Assembly: GCA_030737875.1 (NCBI GenBank)
Contig: CM060915.1
Span: forward strand, 361,395,863 to 361,459,862
Length of the DNA stretch: 64,000 nt
DNA from: Allium sativum
Lineage: Eukaryota > Streptophyta > Magnoliopsida > Asparagales > Amaryllidaceae
Direction: 5' to 3'
In this document: positions 1 to 11,310 of the stretch, piece by piece
Position numbering within the stretch: the stretch's first letter is position 1
How the letters are laid out: every line of letters begins with the position of its first letter
The notes under the pieces: model-generated
Databases searched by the model: none
What the model saw: only the letters and a program-made list of their open reading frames with translations
What the model was told of the DNA's origin: nothing
Made by a program: the position numbers and the translations under genes

Positions 1-1919
1 AAATTCAAGAAATTTATCTTGGATAAAATTAATGGGAACCTTTCCCTATGAATGTGAAATTTAGAAACTAACTGTCGGTTAGCTAAGCAGAATGGTTTTC
101 TGGATATTGATCTGATGTTGGTTTCGGCCTTCGGGGTTAATATTTGGGGAATTATTCTCTTGATTAATTTACGGTTAGTGACTGATGAATTGGAATGAGG
201 CGTATGTTGTGTTTGTGTAACACTTATTTAAATATACGCGAGTTATTCGGAAAGACCGGGTTTATCCCATTCTGAATAACTGATACGACGATAAGTCGAA
301 GATGAAGACGGTGGTCGAAGACCAGAAGTCTTCACGTCGTTTGGGTGATTACTGATGATCTTGATTGGGCTGTACACCCAAGAAGATGGAAACAGTTAGT
401 GATCGTCCAGACGTACTTGGAGATCGATGGATATGCGGGGTACTAGGTGCCTCCGGTTTCGTTCAGCCCCAGAACGGACTTGTAAATGGACTGTGTGTCT
501 GACATTGGATTTTAGTCCGTGTGATTGATATCTATTAAATATATATCTGTTTGGCGGCGGAGAATTTATTCTCTTGCTTAACGCCCTTCTCTGAGACGTA
601 CGAGCTCAGGGGTTATATATTGATGGATATCAAACGCATGGAGTGAATTGCCTGTGTGGCATGCCTAAGTGGCAAATGATCAAGGCTTCTGTTGAAAAGC
701 AAAGTCTTGTGGTTGATGATCGAAGCACGGCCTTCGTGGCGTAGCTTTGTGTAACGTTTACTTCGCGAGTTTCACACCCGGTATGAACCAAAAACGGGAG
801 AGGACATCAGGGAGGACTTGCGTTTCTTTCTAGCTAGAAGTGGCGTCAGTGATTTTACACGCCCTGACGAGTTTGACTTATGTGGTTGTTGCTGTTGCGA
901 GGCGCCTCGGATTGATCGGTCGTTCTCGAACTGATGGAGTCATTTAGTTGGCTCACTTACACCCCATAGGGTGGGGAAACGTAGTGTTCAGGCATAATAA
1001 TCCACATCGGTGGACCGGCCCTGACGATCTAAAGGGTTGATGCGTTCTAATCCTGTGGCTCGGGCTAGAGAGTCACGCATCGGTTGAGGACTATCTTTTG
1101 CCTCGGTTCATAGATGGAAATCCAATTTCCAAATACGTAACTTTGCGGTTTTATTTGTAAACCTATATATGGCGACATAGTGGCATGGGACGCTCATGCC
1201 GCCTATGATTGATACTTATGATTTGAAGTTGTTTTATACACTATGCACTTATAATAGTATCAAATGATTTGTTTTAAACGTATCAAGCATTCTTTGGCTG
1301 TTATAAGGGAAAACCCTATCCCCCGGCTTGCGTTGCATTGTGTGATAGGACCTGGGTCTTATAACAGCTCCATTTTTCTTTATTTAGCATTGCGCTACTG
1401 TTTTATGCACTGGTATTCTTGGGAGGAAACCCGTTCCGCGTTAGCGGCGTGGTCCCTTGATTTACCTAATGATTTAAAATAAAGATTAATAACTGTTTTA
1501 GTTCTCACACCAGTCCCATGACTGACCTGGAGTTTATTGTTTTAACCTAAACTCTGGGTGCCCCTATTTTTGACACGGGCAGCTAGTAGTTTTGGTTTTG
1601 CAGATTTATATTCACAGGATCCTGGTTTACAGCTGGAACGATATCCGGAAAGCTTTGTATCCGTATATCTCCTTCTAGTTGTGTATTGTATTATTTTCCG
1701 CTGCTATGTATTTAAATGTAATTTAAATCTCTGATATTTCTGTGTAATATTCATTTTTACTCTGTATATTCTTGTAATCTGATGCATTGTTGTAATGTAC
1801 AGTGAAATGTTCTTTTATATGCGTTCTGATTTGTCGTGTTCTCAAACGATAGGGCGTTTCGAACGGTCTGGGTCGGTTTAGCGACTGGTTCGGACCGAGC
1901 GAAATTCCTTGTCGTCACA
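1..1919 (+). mobile_element. 3' part of a long LTR (copy X, family 1), cut by window edge
   Basis: From about position 1 to 1830 this is the reverse complement of about 5990-7830 in element A's 5' LTR, so it is the same LTR family in + orientation. It ends in TCGTCACA at 1919. The next base (1920) resumes a sequence that is continuous in element A at 9905, which marks a clean insertion junction. The candidate target duplication on the right is CCTTT (1920-1924); the left copy is outside the window. The last ~90 bp differ from the other family members, which end in GGGTTNTTACA. No coding content; the 72-aa ORF at 1264 lies in conserved LTR sequence. Confidence 0.8.
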
Positions 1920-2654
1920 CCTTTATTTTATAATATTCTTTATTTTTCAAATTGGAATGAGGCCCAATCAATTACCATATAAAGTTAATTATATGGATTT
2001 TCATACAACACATGTATAATAGCATTGAAAAATAATCAACCATCAACCAAAGTGCACTACACTGTATAAGCATCAAATATAGATATCTAACGCTTATAAC
2101 AGCCTGTCAATCAATCGATCGACATCTTTAATCAATCAGGATGAGTGAACTGCATATTTCATCCTAACACCCGTGTGGGGTTTCAAACAATCAAACAAAT
2201 ATTTATTTGTGCAGTTGGGCGATGTGTAAAATTTATCGACCCAATCAATGTCCTTCAAATAGGTGTACATAAACAAACCGTCGGGTTTGTAAATGAATAT
2301 TTATTTATTCATATCCACGTTAAAAATTATATATTTTAACGATAAAACATTTTATTTTAACTTATGAATTTCTATTCAGTTCATTCTTTAAATAAAATGA
2401 TATTTTTATTTTTCTAACATATTTTAGAAAATTTCGGCGGCATAACGGCACGATACTAGAAACGGGACGAGGCCTAGCCTTATCCCCGGTCTAGTGAAGG
2501 CCCACGCCATTCACACATCAATCAAATCAATTCTATTCCACCTAACAATTCAATTCAAACCAAAGCATCTAACTAATTTATGCAACCAAACAAACAAGTC
2601 CATGGTCTGTGGACGATTGTGTCGGGTGCTACTAAGCACCGTCTACATCCTAGT

Positions 2655-2676
2655 ATATATATATATATATATATAA
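2655..2676. repeat. (TA)n microsatellite in LTR
   Basis: A run of alternating TA next to the GGTGAG hairpin. The same position in the sister LTR (about 10641-10650) is shorter, so the tract length differs between the two LTRs of one element. Confidence 0.8.
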
Positions 2677-2695
2677 CTAGAAAATGAAATTGATA

Positions 2696-2712
2696 GGTGA
2701 GAAATTCTCACC
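2696..2712 (-). promoter_or_regulatory. Conserved GGTGAG/CTCACC palindrome (LTR)
   Basis: GGTGAG (2696-2701) pairs with CTCACC (2707-2712) around AAATT. In LTR sense the arm reads CGGTGAGAA, similar to a 5' splice donor. Equivalents occur in every other long LTR of the window that covers this point except D, where the site is degraded (10672-10688, 18997-19016, 29987-30001, 34642-34655, 54828-54842, 62843-62857). Confidence 0.55.
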
Positions 2713-2789
2713 GAAAGCTATCCAAACATCTTGACTCTTCTTTGATATAAATCTTCTTCGTTCTCGCCTTTTTGTTACCTTCGTTGTCC

Positions 2790-3345
2790 GCTTTCACTAC
2801 CTATGTAAAAATCGAATTTTTACTTCTCTATTCCATATATAAAAATCATATTTTTATTTCGAAGTTCAATATATAAAAATCATATTTTTATTTCGATGTT
2901 CAATATATAAAAATCATATTTTTACTACTATGTTATATAGATAAAAATTATTTTTATCACGCTATTTTCCCTATAAAGATTTCGCCTTTATAAAAACATA
3001 GGCTTCGCCTTTTCAAATTTAAAGATTTCATCTTTATAAAAATCTCATTTTTATTTTTCTACACATATAAAGATGATATTTTTAATATTCCTATCATGTA
3101 AAAATTATATTTTTAATTCTCTACCTAACCAAAAATCATATTTTTACATCTTCTAGATAGTAAAAACTATATTTTTAATACTTTAAAAATATAAAAATCA
3201 TATTTTTATTTCTTCTATATAGTAAAGACTATATTTTTAATACTTTAAAAATATAAAAATCATATTTTTATTTCTTCTATATAGTAAAGACTATATTTTT
3301 AATACTTTAAAAATATAAAAATCATATTTTTATTCCTTTAAAAAT
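2790..3345. repeat. Array of short AT palindromes, including a 62-bp tandem unit
   Basis: The motif ATAAAAAT-CAT-ATTTTTAT (8-bp arms, 3-bp centre) and close variants recur every few tens of bases. From about 3181 to 3345 the array becomes a regular 62-bp tandem repeat with units starting at 3181, 3243 and 3305. The same array is found at 10780-11310, 54930-55100, 56930-57360 (opposite strand) and 62940-63360. Confidence 0.8.
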
Positions 3346-3676
3346 TATTCCATATCTTTACAATTCTAAAAATCGCATCTTCTATTTTTAAAAACATCTC
3401 CTTTCTATTTTTAAAATTCAGATCTTTCTATCATACAAATCATATTTTTCCTACATGAAAAATCTCATCTTTTCCTTTTGAAAAAATCTAATCTTTATAT
3501 GATTACCCATTTACATTTCATATGAATAAGAATATATTCTTTATACGAATAAATATCTAAACTTTATATTCAATTAAAATCGTATTTCCTTTCTAATCTA
3601 AATTTATAAAAATCAGTTTTAAAGTAAAATAAAAAATCAGTTTTAAAGTAAAATAAAATTAAAAAAAATCGGTTTT

Positions 3677-3965
3677 ACTTACAGAGGGGGGCTGATGCGA
3701 GGTCGGCGCCGCTGGGGGGCTCCGATGGTGAACTGCGGCGAGGGGGTGCGGAAATCGATGCGAAGGAGGGAGGACGGAGGGGAAGGAGGTGCGGTTCTTC
3801 AATTGGGAGAGGAGGGAGGTTCGACAGTGGGGGGGCAACACGGTGGCGCGATGGGGAGGCGGCTCGACGGTGGGTTGAACGGAGGAGGGCGGCGGCGGGT
3901 TTTGTTTAGACATTTTTTTTTTGTTTTAATTCGATCTGAAATAATGATTTGGGGGGGGGGGCCAG
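3677..3965 (-). promoter_or_regulatory. GC-rich LTR leader ending in a GTAAGT splice-donor motif
   Basis: In LTR sense (minus strand) a C-rich segment of ~280 bp ends at CT-GTAAGT (minus-strand donor at 3682-3677), after which composition falls sharply to AT-rich. The same arrangement occurs at 11653-11950, 56396-56678 and 63571-63900, and with a clear TATA box in element B. The likely role is a transcribed leader exon with a donor (inference). Short ORFs here (84 aa minus, 110 aa plus) show only compositional Pro/Ser or Gly/Arg bias and are not genes. The plus strand carries many G-runs, including a 12-G run near 3950. Confidence 0.5.
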
Positions 3966-4900
3966 AGCGGGTTAACGGGGAGAGGTTTTTTTTTATTATT
4001 ATTATTTTTTATTATTTAATTAATTAATTTTCAAAAAGCTGACTTTTACATACGACCTCGAAACGAGGCCCACCGCCTGTCGTCCATAGCATTTTACCCC
4101 CATTCCGAACACAATGGGATATGTATCGTAGGTTGATTTGATCGTTTCGACCAGTTTCCTTTGAATTTACATTTAAATCACTATATTGAATTTTAAACGT
4201 ACATTTCAAATTACCGGGGTCACATACGAACTTTAAAAATTCCTGAAAAATATTTTCTAGCTTCGTATTGACGATACGGTCCTAGCAAAACTAGTTTCAT
4301 CAAATTCTGAGACCGTTGGAAAAATGGTCATTTTCCAGTCGATTAAAATCAACTGAAACTGGTCAAACGCGTTTTCCTTCGCCACGCTCACATATTGATT
4401 CGAAAAATTATGAAACTTAAAACCTAGCAATAATTTTACATCACGGACCCAACAAAAGTGGTTTCGTCGAAATCCGAGGTCGTTTGCAAAATGGCTATTT
4501 TTAAGGGCCTGAATTCCATAGCGACTATTCATAATTTTCAACTGGACATATCTTTTGATTCCCGTTATGAAATCTCGATTTTTCGGATTCGTTGGAAAGA
4601 TATTATCAATTAGATTCCATTATTTTTTGTTTCACTAAAATCCGGATTGTTTTGCATCCGGTATGCTCAATTGAAGTTTGAAATCGAATTATCGAACTAC
4701 CGCGCCATTTTCAATTCTATTTATAATTATATATAAATATCTATATTCTAACGACGACGCGTATAATATATACGTCGAATTATATTAAAAATAAATTTTC
4801 TCGTCGATATTATTTAAAATAATTCATTTTAAATAATCAAAATTCGCCAAAATGGCCAAAATAAAAATTTTAAACTGGCCCAGATTTTCGGGTTGTTACA

Positions 4901-4935
4901 ATCTCCCCCACTTAAAACTTTTCGTCCCCGAAAAG
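4901..4935 (-). promoter_or_regulatory. Polypurine tract and adjoining stem-tetraloop of element A
   Basis: Read on the minus strand, the interior ends CTTTTCG-GGGA-CGAAAAG (4935-4918), then TTTTAAGTGGGGGAGAT, then the LTR start TGTAACAACCCG. The purine-rich tract next to the LTR is the expected plus-strand primer for reverse transcription. The box upstream forms a perfect 7-bp stem with a GGGA loop. Elements B, C and the Tekay-like element have the same box with changed but still paired stem bases. Confidence 0.85.
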
Positions 4936-5569
4936 GAACAAAGTCGAAAGTGGTTTGATTAATCAGCTCTACGCTCGATCTGGCTTCCATTCTCCAACTC
5001 TTTAGTTTCTGAGAATTTTCAAAATTTCAAAAATTTGGCTAACACCCTAAATTTTCGAAAAATTTCGCCATAACCTCCCCTGCACCGGGAGCATCGGGGA
5101 ATTTCAAATAGCTTCCCCGGTCCTTCAGATCTCAAAAAGAAAAAGAAAAAGCCAAGCGGCTAGCCAATAGGCTCATAAAATCATCATCACCCAAACAAAA
5201 CAGTAAATTATGTAGTAAACATGTACCTATTTGTCGGGCAAACAAATTTTATTCTCTGCTCTAGCCTCCTTGCTATGACCTGTTCAATGAAAGTATATGT
5301 ATATACAAGCAAATGCGACCAATTTTCAATATAGTTCAATATTTGGTTTAATTAGGCATAATGGTTCAAAATTATCAAACAAATCAACATTCAACACAAA
5401 CATCAATCAATTAGTGAATTAGAGTTTCAAATTCATAATTTTGATATATAGTCAAAAAAATCAGATTTTTGATGCCAAATCACAACAATAGGCCCTATCT
5501 AATTTTGGTTCTCACACCAGTCAATTGGAAATATATAGAAATCTCACTTTCGTCGCTCGAATATAAACA

Positions 5570-5593
5570 CTGATGATGAGGCCTCATCATCAG
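5570..5593. other. 24-bp perfect palindrome in element A interior
   Basis: Half-site CTGATGATGAGG followed directly by its reverse complement. Element C keeps a weaker form (24393-24417, 9-bp arms CTGATGATG/CATCATCAG with a 7-nt loop), and the inverted copy near 25655 has it too. Position is about 350 nt after the PBS in sense. In RNA this would be a self-complementary hairpin; a dimerisation-type role is only a guess. Confidence 0.75.
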
Positions 5594-5797
5594 AATCATC
5601 TCCGGGCGACTAGAGTGTGATTCTATATCTATCCAATATATTAAAATTTCGAACACACGTTTGCAAGACGCATATGCAAAATATTTATATATCGGATTGT
5701 CCACATCAATATAGAATAAATAATCAAATACGAATAGTTGATTTAAATTTTCAAAACAAAAATTGTTTCATCTTTATTTTAAAAATTTACTCTTCAC

Positions 5798-5864
5798 ACT
5801 CGTTCTAGGATACTACTGATCCTATCTCTAACGAGTCATTCTAATTGGATATTACTAATCCAAT
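5798..5864 (-). promoter_or_regulatory. PBS-proximal conserved stem-loops of element A
   Basis: Outer stem ACTCGTT (5798-5804) / AACGAGT (5830-5836) encloses inner stem TAGGAT (5806-5811) / ATCCTA (5819-5824) with a 7-nt loop ACTACTG. A second hairpin follows: ATTGGAT (5844-5850) / ATCCAAT (5858-5864), loop ATTACTA. Elements B and C have the two-tier structure at the same place with different, compensated stem bases. Confidence 0.7.
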
Positions 5865-5923
5865 ATCTGATGAATTCTTTCGTAGGGTTCTAATGTGCCT
5901 TGTTCTCTGCTTTGTAAACCAAA

Positions 5924-5935
5924 GCTCTGATACCA
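5924..5935 (-). other. Primer-binding site of element A (initiator tRNA-Met type)
   Basis: The minus strand reads TGGTATCAGAGC, the standard plant PBS complementary to the 3' end of initiator tRNA-Met. Two bases separate it from the LTR end at 5938. Confidence 0.92.
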
Positions 5936-6269
5936 ACTGTAAAAACCCGTAACTTCCCCGTAAAGGAAAGCGTCGGATAGTTCGAGAACAAGCCACAACA
6001 GAATGCATACAAAAGAACATTTCATTGTATATTACAACAATGCATCAGATTACAAGAATACACAGAGTATAAATAAATATTACACAGAAATATCAGAGAT
6101 TTAAATTACATTTAAGTACATAGCAGCGGAAAATAATACAATACACAACTAGAAGTAGATATACGGATACAAAGCTTACCGGATATCGTTCCAGCTGTAA
6201 ACCAGGATCCTGTGAATATAAATCTGCAAAACCAAAACTACTAGCTGCCCGTGTGGAAAATAGGGGCAC

Positions 6270-6316
6270 CCAGAGTTTAGGTTAAAACAATAAACTCCAG
6301 GTCAGTCATGTGACTG
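6270..6316 (-). other. Conserved double hairpin near LTR 3' end
   Basis: GAGTTTA (6273-6279) pairs with TAAACTC (6291-6297), followed by CAGTCA (6303-6308) / TGACTG (6311-6316) around two bases. The block is shared by copies X (about 1515-1562), F (50916-50960), E (about 58890-58942), the fragment at 32290-32350 and the LTR ending at 37720. In F the first stem is GGAGTTTA/TAAACTCC, one pair longer. Confidence 0.55.
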
Positions 6317-9289
6317 GTGTGAGAACTAAAACAGTTATTATTCTTTATTTTAAAAGTTAGGTAAATCAAGGGATCACGCCGTATAACACGGAACGGGTTT
6401 CCTCCCAAGAATACCAGTGCATAAAACAAACAGCGCAATGCTAAATAAAGAAAAATGAAGCTGTTATAAGACCCAGGTCCCATCACACAATGCACCGCAG
6501 CCGAGGATAGGGTTTTCCCTTATAACAGCCAAAGAATGCTTGATACGGTTAAAACAAATCGTTTGATACTATTATAAGTGCATAGTGTATAAAACAACTT
6601 CGAATCATAAGTATCAATCATAGGCGGCATGAGCGTCCCATGCCACTATGTCGCCATATATAGGTTTACAAATAAAACCGCAAATGTCACGTATTTGGAA
6701 ATTGGATTTCCGTCTATGAACCGAGGCAAAAGATAGTCCTCTACCGATTCGTGACTCTCTAGCCCGAGCCACAGGTCAGAGCTCGAGTGACCTTGGAGCG
6801 ACAGGGCCGGTCCACCGATGTGGATTAAACTTAAACCCTGAACATTACGTTTCCCCGCCCTTTGGGGCGTAAATGAGCCAACTAAATGACTCCATCGGTT
6901 CGAGAACGACCGATCAATCCGAGGCGCCTCGCAACAGCAACAACCACATAAGTCAAACTCGTCAGGGCGTGTAAAACCACTGACGCCACTTCTAACTAGA
7001 AAGAAACGCATGCCCTCCCTGAGGTCCGTCTCCCGTTTTTGGTTCATACCGGGTGTGAAACTCGCGAAGTAAACGTTACACAAAGCTACGCCACAAAGGC
7101 CTTGCTTTGATCATCACCACAAGACTTTGCTTTTCAACAGAAGCCTCGATCAATTGCCACTTAGGCATGCCACACAGGCAATTCACTCCATGCGTTTGAT
7201 ATCCATCAATATATAACCCCTGAGCTCGTACGTCTCAGAGAAGGGCGTTAAGCAAGAGAATAAATTCTCCGCCGCCAAACAGATATATATTTAATAGAGA
7301 TCAATCGCACGGACTAAAATCCAATGTCAGACACACAGTCCATTTACAAGTCCGTTCTGGGTCTGAACGAAACCGGAGGCACCTAGTACCCCGCATATCC
7401 TTCGATCTCCAAGTACGTCTGGACGATCACCAACTGTTTCCATCTTCTTGGGTGTACAGCCCAATCAAGATCATCAGTAATCACCCAAACGACGTGAAGA
7501 CTTCCGGTCTTCGACCACCGTCTTCATCTTCGACTTATCGTCGTATCAGTTATTCAGAATGGGATAAACCCGGTCTTTCCGAATAACTCGCGTATATTTT
7601 AAATAAGTGTTACACAAACACAACATACGCGTCATTCCAATTCATCAGTCACTAACCGTAAATTAATCAAGAGAATAATTTCCCAAATATTAACCCCGAA
7701 GGCCGAAACCAACATCAGATCAATATCCAGAAAACCATTCTGCTTGGCCAACCGACAGTTAGTTTCTAAATTTCACATTCATAGGGAAATGTTCCCATTA
7801 ATTTTATCCAAGATAAATTCTTTGAATTTATTCTTTATTCTATTTTTGAATCTCAATTCAAACTAGTCGGGATTAGCGAACCTTACCGAAGTAATCATTT
7901 ATTTTAATTTCCCCATCCCAACCTATTTATCCCATGAAGTAAAACTGGTAATACTTCATATCTAACACAACAGTGTTATCGGTAAATTCAATTACCATTT
8001 CACGTTCAAATCTAATTAAAGATTTAACTATCGCCTGGAGCAAAACTGGTGATACTCCATTTTCGATCATTTCAATCTAATTAAAGATTCATTAAAACTC
8101 CACTTAGTTTTAATCTTCGACTGGGTTAAAGAATCAGTGTCATTTAAAACACGGTTCGCGATAAACCCAAAATCACATTTCATTAATTATCGGGTTAAAG
8201 AACAAGTGTTATTTAAAACATTGTTCACGATAAACCCAAAAATCAATATCAATTCAATTAAATATTATTTAATTGGTATACTCCATTAAATCCAAATAAA
8301 AAGATTTAATCTTTTCTCAACTGGGTTCAAGAACAGTGTTAGTGAAGACACCACTCACGACAAACCCAAATCACATTTGATATTCAATACAAGGCTCTGA
8401 ATAGAAAATATATCGGCTTATATTCAATATCAAATCCTACGATTAACAAATGTCGTATTGGAAACAACGATATAAATATATATCTTTCAAATTTCCATAA
8501 CAACATCCGTATAATCACGAATTCCAACATCGAAATATTCCGAAGACAATTTCGATTCAAACCCCCTCCAATGCAATCATTGGAAATTCTGGTTATTTTC
8601 AAAACCATTTCAAATTCGATTTATTTATTTAAAAATAAATAGAATTATAATTCTAGTTCAAAACTAGTTCATTATGATAAAAATCTATTTTTATCTTTTC
8701 AAATATGGAGTTTTTCATCCCAATTCTTTCTAAATCATTTCTTATGATTTTACACAAATTATTACTATTTTTAATAATTTTATCAAGGCCCGTACAGTCG
8801 ATTTCCATCAATGGCCATCGAACTGCACTTACAGCGACCTTTTTCAAATTTGATTTGGACATAATTCCAAATCCAACCGTTAGATTTCTAATTTCTCATA
8901 TTCGTTAGAAATCTCTTTTCTATACGAACCCAACGGTTCCGGTTTTAGGAGAATCCGCCGGTCGGATCTCCCGTAATGTCTGTTTGAAATAAATGGTCGA
9001 AATTCACGAACTGCCGCGGCGCGGCGCGTTCTATTCAGGCCATTATATTATATATATAATATATATAATATATATTTCGTCGATTTCTATTTAAAACGAA
9101 TTATATAAATATTTTTAAATTCGTTTCAAAAGCAATTTCAACTTCCTTTTCAATTCAAATCAAAATTGAATTCTTCTTTATAAATTCGTTTCAAAATTCA
9201 TTTCTATTCAATTCAAATTTCAATTCAATTTGAATTCATTTCAATTCGTTTTCAATTCAATTTGAATTCGTTTTCAATTAAATTCATTT

Positions 9290-9430
9290 CTAAATCGTTT
9301 TCAATTCAATTCATTTCGAAATCGTTTTCAATTCAATTCATTTCGAAATCGTTTTCAATTCAATTCATTTCGAAATCGTTTTCAATTCAATTCATTTCGA
9401 AATCGTTTTCAATTCAATTCATTTCAAAAT
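9290..9430. repeat. 27-bp tandem repeat in element A LTR
   Basis: About five head-to-tail copies of a 27-bp unit built from TTCAATTCAATTCATTTCG followed by AAATCGTT. Related but diverged TTCAATT-rich repeats occupy the same place in F (about 53900-54100), D (about 58190-58370) and E (about 61390-61690). Confidence 0.8.
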
Positions 9431-9555
9431 GAATAAAATGGATATAAATATCGTTCACGTCAAAATGGCGTCAATCTAATCAACACGGCTTCATAAATTT
9501 CTATTTTCAAATATTCTATTTCAGATATTTCTTTTTCAAAATAGTTGTTATTGTC

Positions 9556-9925
9556 AAAATATTTCGTTCAACACATGACCAATCTCAATGGATGAGTACT
9601 GTCAACACATGAACCTTTATTTTATATTGATAAAGATGTAAATTTTATTACTAAAATATTTCGTTCAACACATGACTAATCTCAACGGATGAGTACTGTC
9701 AACACATGAACCTTTATTTTATATTGATAAAGATGTAAATTTTATTACTAAAATATTTCGTTCAACACATGACTAATCTCAACGGATGAGTACTATCAAC
9801 ACATGAACCTTTATTTTATATTGATAAAGATGTAAATTTTATTACTAAAATATTTCGTTCAACACATGACTAATCTCAACGGATGAGTACTGTCAACACA
9901 TGAACCTTTATTTTATAATATTCTT
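9556..9925. repeat. 97-bp tandem repeat (about 3.8 copies) in element A LTR
   Basis: Units start at 9556, 9653, 9750 and 9847 and are almost identical, each carrying TTCGTTCAACACATGAC and a TCAACACATGAACC sub-motif. Copy E has a shorter array (about 61920-62080). The insertion of copy X fell just at the end of this array in the sister LTR. Confidence 0.9.
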
Positions 9926-10671
9926 TATTTTTCAAATTGGAATGAGGCCCAATCAATTACCATATAAAGTTAATTATATGGATTTTCATACAACACATGT
10001 ATAATAGCATTGAAAAATAATCAACCATCAACCAAAGTGCACTACACTGTATAAGCATCAAATATAGATATCTAACGCTTATAACAGCCTGTCAATCAAT
10101 CGATCGACATCTTTAATCAATCAGGATGAGTGAACTGCATATTTCATCCTAACACCCGTGTGGGGTTTCAAACAATCAAACAAATATTTTATTTGTGCAG
10201 TTGGGCGATGTGTAAAATTTATCGACCCAATCAATGTCCTTCAAATAGGTGTACATAAACAAACCGTCGGGTTTGTAAATGAATATTTATTTATTCATAT
10301 CCACGTTAAAAATTATATATTTTAACGATAAAACATTTTATTTTAACTTATGAATTTCTATTCAGTTCATTCTTTAAATAAAATGATATTTTTATTTTTC
10401 TAACATATTTTAGAAAATTTCGGCGGCATAACGGCACGATACTAGAAACGGGACGAGGCCTAGCCTTATCCCCGGTCTAGTGAAGGCCCACGCCATTCAC
10501 ACATCAATCAAATCAATTCTATTCCACCTAACAATTCAATTCAAACCAAAGCATCTAACTAATTTATGCAACCAAACAAACAAGTCCATGGTCTGTGGAC
10601 GATTGTGTCGGGTGCTACTAAGCACCGTCTGCATCCTAGTATATATATATAACTAGAAAATGAAATTGATA

Positions 10672-10688
10672 GGTGAGAAATTCTCACC
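10672..10688 (-). promoter_or_regulatory. GGTGAG/CTCACC palindrome, element A 5' LTR
   Basis: GGTGAG (10672-10677) and CTCACC (10683-10688) around AAATT, identical to the copy at 2696. It lies about 2.2 kb from the LTR start in sense. Confidence 0.55.
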
Positions 10689-10779
10689 GAAAGCTATCCA
10701 AACATCTTGACTCTTCTTTGATATAAATCTTCTTCGTTCTCGCCTTTTTGTTACCTTCGTTGTCCGCTTTCACTACCTA

Positions 10780-11310
10780 TGTAAAAATCGAATTTTTACT
10801 TCTCTATTCCATATATAAAAATCATATTTTTATTTCGAAGTTCAATATATAAAAATCATATTTTTATTTCGATGTTCAATATATAAAAATCATATTTTTA
10901 CTACTATGTTATATAGATAAAAATTATTTTTATCACGCTATTTTCCCTATAAAGATTTCGCCTTTATAAAAACATAGGCTTCGCCTTTTCAAATTTAAAG
11001 ATTTCATCTTTATAAAAATCTCATTTTTATTTTTCTACACATATAAAGATGATATTTTTAATATTCCTATCATGTAAAAATTATATTTTTAATTCTCTAC
11101 CTAACCAAAAATCATATTTTTACATCTTCTAGATAGTAAAAACTATATTTTTAATACTTTAAAAATATAAAAATCATATTTTTATTTCTTCTATATAGTA
11201 ATGACTATATTTTTAATACTTTAAAAATTTAAAAATCATATTTTTATTTCTTCTATATAGTAAAGACTATATTTTCAATACTTTAAAAATGTAAAAATCA
11301 TATTTTTATT
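10780..11310. repeat. AT palindrome array, element A 5' LTR
   Basis: Direct copy of the array at 2790-3345, with the same 8+3+8 palindromes and three 62-bp units differing by a few substitutions. Confidence 0.8.

Larger units (their letters stand above)
1920..4900 (-). repeat. Element A 3' LTR (partial, 5' portion in sense)
   Basis: This collinear direct copy of 9905-12866 ends at TTCGGGTTGTTACA, immediately before the PPT. In sense orientation it holds the LTR start, upstream region, GC-rich leader, AT palindrome array and the GGTGAG/CTCACC hairpin. The remaining ~4 kb of the LTR would lie beyond the inserted copy X, left of the window. Confidence 0.85.
4901..5937 (-). mobile_element. Non-coding interior of element A
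   Basis: The interval between the LTRs is 1037 bp. In sense order it holds the PBS, two small hairpins, a 24-bp palindrome, an AT-rich stretch, a G/C-richer block (5070-5140) and the PPT. The longest ORFs are 60-70 aa, overlap one another and show no recognisable motif. It keeps the cis-acting signals for priming but no protein. The block around 5070-5240 recurs in elements C and B, so it belongs to a shared non-autonomous interior rather than a random deletion product. Confidence 0.8.

Noticed and set aside
3659..4027. Pro/Ser-rich 84-aa (minus) and Gly/Arg-rich 110-aa (plus) ORFs, repeated at 11635-11994
   Set aside because: They are duplicated because the LTRs are copies, are open only through GC-rich composition, and differ completely in D and E.
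6646..7083. 145-aa minus-strand ORF in A's LTR as a gene
   Set aside because: The equivalent stretches in X, F and E are broken by stops and indels, and the frame has no recognisable domain.
9556..9925. Regularly spaced repeats that could suggest a CRISPR array
   Set aside because: The 97-bp units are contiguous tandem repeats without unique spacers, in a plant LTR.
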